This document shows, piece by piece, positions 40,781-44,749 of a stretch of 44,749 nt of DNA. The stretch lies in contig CAAFWV010000065.1 in the NCBI GenBank assembly GCA_900766815.1, positions 1 through 44,749 on the forward strand, in the 5' to 3' direction. A program made the position numbers and the translations under genes. Each line of letters starts with the position of its first letter. Position 1 is the first letter of the stretch. The DNA comes from Lachnospiraceae bacterium (GTDB lineage Bacteria > Bacillota > Clostridia > Lachnospirales > Lachnospiraceae). The notes under the pieces were generated by a model. That model saw only the letters and a list, made by a program, of their open reading frames with translations. It did not search any database and was not told the origin of the DNA.

Positions 40781-41713
40781 TCAGCCAATCCTGTCAAATC
40801 CAAGCATGATAACCTCAGGCTCCAGCAAGAATCCGCTGTTGTCAAATACCCTCTTCTGTACCAGTCCAATCAGATCGTATATATCCTTAGCTGTTGCATC
40901 GCCCTTATTTATCACAAAGCCGGCATGCTTAACGGACACCTCCGCTCCGCCGACCTTAGTTCCCTTAAGTCCTGCTGCCTCAATAAGTGCTCCTGCAAAC
41001 TGTCCTTCAGGTCTCTTAAAGGTAGAACCCGCAGAAGGATATTCCAGAGGCTGCTTATCCCTTCTTCTCTGTGAGTACTCAGCAATTCTTCCCCTTATTG
41101 CTTCCTCATCTCCTGCCTTAAGATTAAGAGTTGCGGATATAACGATTAACCCTTCACTCTTAATCCTGCTACTTCTGTAACCGAAGTCAAGCTCCGAACA
41201 CTTATAGGTCTTAATTTGCATATCTGTAGGATCCAGTGCGCATACACTTTCTACCACCATTGCAAGCTCTCCGCCGTAGGCTCCGGCATTCATGGCCAGT
41301 CCGCCTCCCAGCGTACCCGGGATTCCCGATGCAAACTCAAGACCCTCCAGGGCATGCTTTGCTGCCACACTTGATATTCTGCTAAGAAGTGCTCCGGACT
41401 CACAGGTTAGCTTACTTCCATTTACGGTAATATTACTCATGGCCTCGCCAAGCTCAATGATGATACCGTCGAAGCCGTCATCGCTTACAAGCAGATTACT
41501 GCCGTTTCCGATTAGGAAGAAGTCAGTATTCGCGCTTTTTGCAATATTGATTACCTGTATAAGCTCATCGGCTGAGGCAGCCTTAACATACAGACTTGCC
41601 CTTCCGCCCACTCTGAAGGTGGTATGCCTATGCATAGGCTCATCCCTGAAGAGCCTGTCCTCAGGGATGTATGGTTTTAACTTATCAAATATTGAAGCTG
41701 TATCTCTGTTCAT
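40781..41713 (-). CDS. murB: UDP-N-acetylenolpyruvoylglucosamine reductase
   Basis: A 310-residue FAD enzyme reducing the enolpyruvyl group to form UDP-MurNAc. The FAD region HTTFRVGGRAS and GSNLLVSD are at the N-terminus; catalytic-site residues are R180, S230 (PSAGSTFKRP) and E300. It is a type II MurB by its length and missing insertion. It lies between a ROK glucokinase and rapZ. Confidence 0.96.
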   Translation of the reverse strand: MNRDTASIFDKLKPYIPEDRLFRDEPMHRHTTFRVGGRASLYVKAASADELIQVINIAKSANTDFFLIGNGSNLLVSDDGFDGIIIELGEAMSNITVNGSKLTCESGALLSRISSVAAKHALEGLEFASGIPGTLGGGLAMNAGAYGGELAMVVESVCALDPTDMQIKTYKCSELDFGYRSSRIKSEGLIVISATLNLKAGDEEAIRGRIAEYSQRRRDKQPLEYPSAGSTFKRPEGQFAGALIEAAGLKGTKVGGAEVSVKHAGFVINKGDATAKDIYDLIGLVQKRVFDNSGFLLEPEVIMLGFDRIG

Positions 41714-41727
41714 AAAATCAACGAAGA

Positions 41728-42663
41728 TTAACCCAGTACCAGCTTGGCTGCTCCGTAGATGCCTGCATCATTACCAAGCTTTGCAAGAACGAACTTTGCA
41801 TTCTTCGTTCCGGGGAAAGCATACTTATCAAAGTATGGCTCCATATAATCAATTACCACTCTGCCGGCCTTGGATACTCCACCGCCGATAACGAATACCT
41901 GAGGGTTAACAACCGCAGCAACCGCAGCCAGTCCCTTGCCCAGATATTCACCATAGATGTTGGCCACTTCCTTGGCAAGCTCGTCATCTGCCTTCACTGC
42001 ATCCCACACTGCCTTGGCCGTAACCTCGTCGTCTCTGAGAACAGAAGGCTTGCTGCTGTCAGCCAACTTCTTCTTGGCAAGTCTCACTACTCCTGTTGCG
42101 GAAGCATACTGCTCCAGACAGCCGTGACCCTTACAGCCACACTCCTCGCTCTCATTATCCTCAAGATGAATATGTCCTATTTCTCCGCCGGCTCCGTTGC
42201 TTCCTGCTATTACCTTACCACCGATAATAACACCGCCGCCAACACCGGTTCCGAGAGTAACGGCTACAACATCATCATAGCCCTGGCCACCACCGCGCCA
42301 CATCTCACCAAGCGCTGCTACATTGGCATCATTGGCGGTCTTAACCGGAATTCCAAGTAGGTCTTCAAGCTCCTCATTGGTATTTCTCTTATCCCAGCCA
42401 AGATTAACTGCTACGAGAACTGTTCCATCCTCCTTAACAGGACCGGGAACACCGATACCAACTCCGACTACTTCCTTCTTATCAATATCCTTCTGTGCAA
42501 GCTTAACTAAGATGCTGCCTGCGATATCGGGGATAATATTCACACCCTTATCCTCAGTACGTGTAGGAATCTCCCACTTCTCAATAAGGTTACCCTCTAT
42601 ATCGAAGTAACCCATCTTAACGGTTGTTCCGCCTACATCAACACCAAATACATACTTCTTCAT
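41728..42663 (-). CDS. glcK: ROK-family glucokinase
   Basis: A 311-residue sugar kinase. N-terminal phosphate loop GVDVGGTTVK (7-16), catalytic Asp112 in TANDANVAALGE, LGTGVGGGVIIGG, and the ROK zinc-binding set H164, C175, C177, C182 (CGCKGHGCLEQ) are all present. No DNA-binding domain precedes, so it is an enzyme rather than a ROK repressor. It most likely phosphorylates glucose. It lies just after hprK (3-base gap) and just before murB. Confidence 0.93.
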   Translation of the reverse strand: MKKYVFGVDVGGTTVKMGYFDIEGNLIEKWEIPTRTEDKGVNIIPDIAGSILVKLAQKDIDKKEVVGVGIGVPGPVKEDGTVLVAVNLGWDKRNTNEELEDLLGIPVKTANDANVAALGEMWRGGGQGYDDVVAVTLGTGVGGGVIIGGKVIAGSNGAGGEIGHIHLEDNESEECGCKGHGCLEQYASATGVVRLAKKKLADSSKPSVLRDDEVTAKAVWDAVKADDELAKEVANIYGEYLGKGLAAVAAVVNPQVFVIGGGVSKAGRVVIDYMEPYFDKYAFPGTKNAKFVLAKLGNDAGIYGAAKLVLG

Positions 42664-42666
42664 CTT

Positions 42667-43608
42667 TTATTCCTCGTCCTCTTCTCTCTTCTGTGATAAT
42701 GATTTCTGTACTCTTGCATATAATTCCTGAGCCGCATTGTAGCCCATCTTCTTCTGACGGTGGTTAACTGCTGCCGACTCACAGATAATTGCAAGATTTC
42801 TACCCGGTCTGATAGGGATATTGTGGCATACTATTCTGTTGCCGAGGTATTCAATATAATCCTCCTCAAGACCCAGTCTGTCGTATTCTTTATCCTTATC
42901 CCAATCCTCGAGTCTGATTACCAGATCAATACTCTGGGAATCCTTAACGGATGAAACACCGAACAGGGTCTTAACATCGACAATGCCGATACCTCTAAGC
43001 TCAATGAAGTGCTTGGTTATGTCTGGTGCGGTACCGATCAGAGTCTCATCAGACACCTTTCTAATCTCTACCACATCATCTGTTACAAGTCTGTGTCCAC
43101 GCTTAATAAGCTCAAGCGCTGCCTCTGACTTACCGATTCCGCTCTCACCTGTTATAAGTACACCCTCGCCGTATACATCGACAAGAACGCCGTGAACGGA
43201 AATCATCGGAGCAAGCTTGACATTAAGCCATCTTATTATCTCAGCAGTAAAGGCAGAAGTTGCCTTCTTGGTCATGAGAAGCGGTACACCGTGCTTAACG
43301 GCTATCTTCCTGAAGAGGTCATTTGGCTTAAGCTCCCTACAGAAGATAACACCGGGAATAGGATTGTCCAGCAGTCTCTCGTATATGATTTCCTGTCTGG
43401 TCTCTGTCAGACTCTCCATATAAGAATATTCAACAAATCCGATAATCTGAAGTCTTGTTGCTTCGAAATGCTCGAAATAACCGGCCATCTGAAGTGCAGG
43501 TCTGTTAATATCAGGCTGTGTAACCTTAATCTTCTTGATATCAATCTCCGGAGTGAGATTCTCCAGATTCTCATGCTCGATAATGTCCGCTAGCTTTACT
43601 GCTGCCAT
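42667..43608 (-). CDS. hprK: HPr kinase/phosphorylase
   Basis: A 313-residue bifunctional enzyme phosphorylating Ser46 of HPr and Crh, or removing that phosphate. Walker A is GESGIGKS (154-161), with H139 upstream and the signature ELRGIGIVDVKTLFG (203-217). The start at 43608 has GGGAGAG upstream; the longer in-frame start at 43653 would begin in the uvrC stop region. Both its substrates, HPr (10173) and the Crh-like protein (38746), are in the window. A short GCCC/GGGC hairpin lies upstream (43634-43645). Confidence 0.96.
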   Translation of the reverse strand: MAAVKLADIIEHENLENLTPEIDIKKIKVTQPDINRPALQMAGYFEHFEATRLQIIGFVEYSYMESLTETRQEIIYERLLDNPIPGVIFCRELKPNDLFRKIAVKHGVPLLMTKKATSAFTAEIIRWLNVKLAPMISVHGVLVDVYGEGVLITGESGIGKSEAALELIKRGHRLVTDDVVEIRKVSDETLIGTAPDITKHFIELRGIGIVDVKTLFGVSSVKDSQSIDLVIRLEDWDKDKEYDRLGLEEDYIEYLGNRIVCHNIPIRPGRNLAIICESAAVNHRQKKMGYNAAQELYARVQKSLSQKREEDEE

Positions 43609-43656
43609 ATTTTCTCTCCCATTCTGCATTATTGCCCACAGGGGCTTGATCAATTC

Positions 43657-44749
43657 CTATATTATCATATCCTTATGGAAAAATGAATATACCGACTCTG
43701 CCACAGAGCGCGATAAATCTGCCTTTTTTATTAGCTCCTCAACCGTTGCATTCTTTATCTCATCTATATTGTCAAAGCCGCTCATAAGCGCCTTCCTTCT
43801 TGCAGGTCCCACACCGGGAATCTCATCTAAGCAGGACCTTACCTGGTCCTTGCTTCTGAGTGAACGATGGAAGGTGATGGCGAAGCGGTGTGCCTCATCC
43901 TGAATACGGGTAATAAGCTTAAAGCCCTCACTTTTCCTGTCAATGGGAATCTCTATATTGTTATAGTAGAGCCCCCTGGTTCTGTGGTTGTCATCCTTAA
44001 CCATTCCGCATACCGGAATGGAAAGAGAGAGACTCTCCAATACCTTAAGAGCAATGTTGACCTGGCCACGTCCTCCGTCCATGAGAATAAGATCCGGGAA
44101 GCGGCTGAACCTGCCTTTATCTGTATCCTCATCATTCTCAAGCTCTTCAAGTCCGTGCTTAAATCTTCTGGTAAGCACCTCCTCCATGCAGGCATAATCA
44201 TTGGGTCCCGTTACGGACTTAATCTTGAACTTCCTATAGTCACTACGCTTAGGACTGCCCTTCTCGAATACCACCATGGAGCCTACATTCTCAAAGCCCG
44301 AGATGTTGGATATATCAAAGGCCTCCATTCTCTCAATGCCTGTAAGTCCGATAAGCTCCTCTATCTCTCTTACCGCACCGGTGGTCTTCTCCTCCTGACG
44401 CTTTATTCTGTCAGCGTCCTGATTAAGGGTAATTCTTGCATTCTCCTTGGCAAGCTGAATCAGTCTGTTCTTCTGACCAATCTTAGGAACCACAATCCTT
44501 ACTCTTCTTCCCTTTATCTCACTGAGCCACTGCTCGATAAGCTCCATGTCCTCAATCTCAGTGTCAAGGAAGAGCTCCTGTGGAACAAAGGGTGTACCGG
44601 AATAATACTGTTTAACAAAGGATGATAATATCTCACTCTCCGTCGTGTCGGGATTGCTTTTCAGGAAGAAATGCTCTCTTCCCGTCATCCTTCCGTTTCT
44701 GATAAAGAATACCTGCACCACGGCAGAGTTCTCGCTCTTTGCCATGGCA
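43657..44749 (-). CDS. uvrC: Excinuclease ABC subunit C (C-terminal part; start beyond window)
   Basis: The last 364 codons of UvrC run off the right edge; full UvrC is about 600 residues, so the GIY-YIG nuclease and UVR domain lie outside. Present are the RNase H-like C-terminal nuclease domain (AFDISNISGFENVGSMVV, LILMDGGRGQVNIA, GLYYNN, ITRIQDEAHRFAITFH) and the terminal helix-hairpin-helix (IPGVGPARRKALMSGF). The ATG at 44745 is internal, not the real start. It makes the second and third repair incisions with UvrB. It leads into hprK with a 48-base gap. Confidence 0.95.
   Translation of the reverse strand, partial: AMAKSENSAVVQVFFIRNGRMTGREHFFLKSNPDTTESEILSSFVKQYYSGTPFVPQELFLDTEIEDMELIEQWLSEIKGRRVRIVVPKIGQKNRLIQLAKENARITLNQDADRIKRQEEKTTGAVREIEELIGLTGIERMEAFDISNISGFENVGSMVVFEKGSPKRSDYRKFKIKSVTGPNDYACMEEVLTRRFKHGLEELENDEDTDKGRFSRFPDLILMDGGRGQVNIALKVLESLSLSIPVCGMVKDDNHRTRGLYYNNIEIPIDRKSEGFKLITRIQDEAHRFAITFHRSLRSKDQVRSCLDEIPGVGPARRKALMSGFDNIDEIKNATVEELIKKADLSRSVAESVYSFFHKDMII

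Noticed and set aside
41292..41891. A 199-codon plus-strand frame across murB and glcK
   Set aside because: Both minus-strand genes are unambiguous here; the translated product is Ser/Pro-rich without family resemblance, typical of an antisense shadow.
43867..44625. A 252-codon plus-strand open frame opposite uvrC
   Set aside because: It is antisense to the conserved UvrC frame, has no domain signal and no ribosome binding site; a shadow of codon bias.
1..44749. CRISPR, prophage, transposon, toxin-antitoxin or defence cluster
   Set aside because: No direct-repeat arrays, integrases, transposases, terminal repeats or paired small toxin/antitoxin genes were seen; almost all genes belong to known core families.

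Overview
The window looks like a chromosomal core segment of a flagellated, low-to-moderate GC member of the Firmicutes, most likely family Lachnospiraceae (order Clostridiales). The evidence is gene content and order: cdaA-cdaR-glmM, dnaX-ybaB-recR, mbl-flhO-flhP with a short FlgJ-type rod protein, murB-rapZ-whiA-crh, HPr plus HPr kinase, ftsE-ftsX-M23 peptidase-ctpA, type-2 LeuA, strong AGGAGG-type ribosome binding sites and sigma-A-like promoters. The species cannot be named from sequence alone. Forty-one protein genes are supported; all but two (a MATE exporter and a GNAT acetyltransferase) lie on the minus strand. No tRNA, rRNA, CRISPR array, insertion sequence, prophage or defence locus was recognised.

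Layout, in minus-strand reading order from the right edge. (1) 44749-38746: uvrC (cut by the window edge), hprK, glcK, murB, rapZ, whiA and a Crh-like HPr paralogue, then fba with its own promoter. (2) 37661-34860: plus-strand GNAT gene, cyclophilin-type peptidyl-prolyl isomerase, a 398-base non-coding stretch with two strong stem-loops, then a PucR-type regulator. (3) 34833-30614: ftsE, ftsX, an EnvC-like M23 peptidase and ctpA. (4) 30461-27035: plus-strand MATE exporter divergent from hflK-hflC. (5) 26958-22040: uvrB-uvrA behind a near-perfect SOS (LexA/DinR) box. (6) 21916-18837: mbl and flagellar rod genes. (7) 18788-10173: recD2, comF, a YvyF-like gene, two unknown membrane proteins, cdaA, cdaR, glmM and HPr. 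(8) 10115-165: leuA, pfkA, dnaX, ybaB, recR, galM, a DUF5711-like protein, a CvpA-like protein and a SulP transporter. A consensus promoter at 81-109 fires off the left edge.

How the genes work together. Sugar flux and its regulation are strongly represented: GalM, glucokinase, phosphofructokinase, aldolase, HPr, the Crh-like protein and HPr kinase. Envelope growth is covered by MurB, GlmM, c-di-AMP synthesis (CdaA/CdaR), RapZ, WhiA, Mbl and FtsEX with its hydrolase. Nucleotide excision repair is complete as UvrA, UvrB and part of UvrC; RecR, RecD2, DnaX and YbaB add recombination and replication functions.

This is mostly ordinary core genome, and I found no convincing novel multi-gene system. 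The most interesting signal is structural: small GC-rich stem-loops recur in intergenic gaps just upstream of ribosome binding sites. At fba, ptsH and hflK they begin at or within about two bases of the transcription start predicted from the -10 box, which would make them 5'-terminal mRNA hairpins. A possible small RNA between the PucR-type regulator and the cyclophilin gene is the other non-coding candidate.
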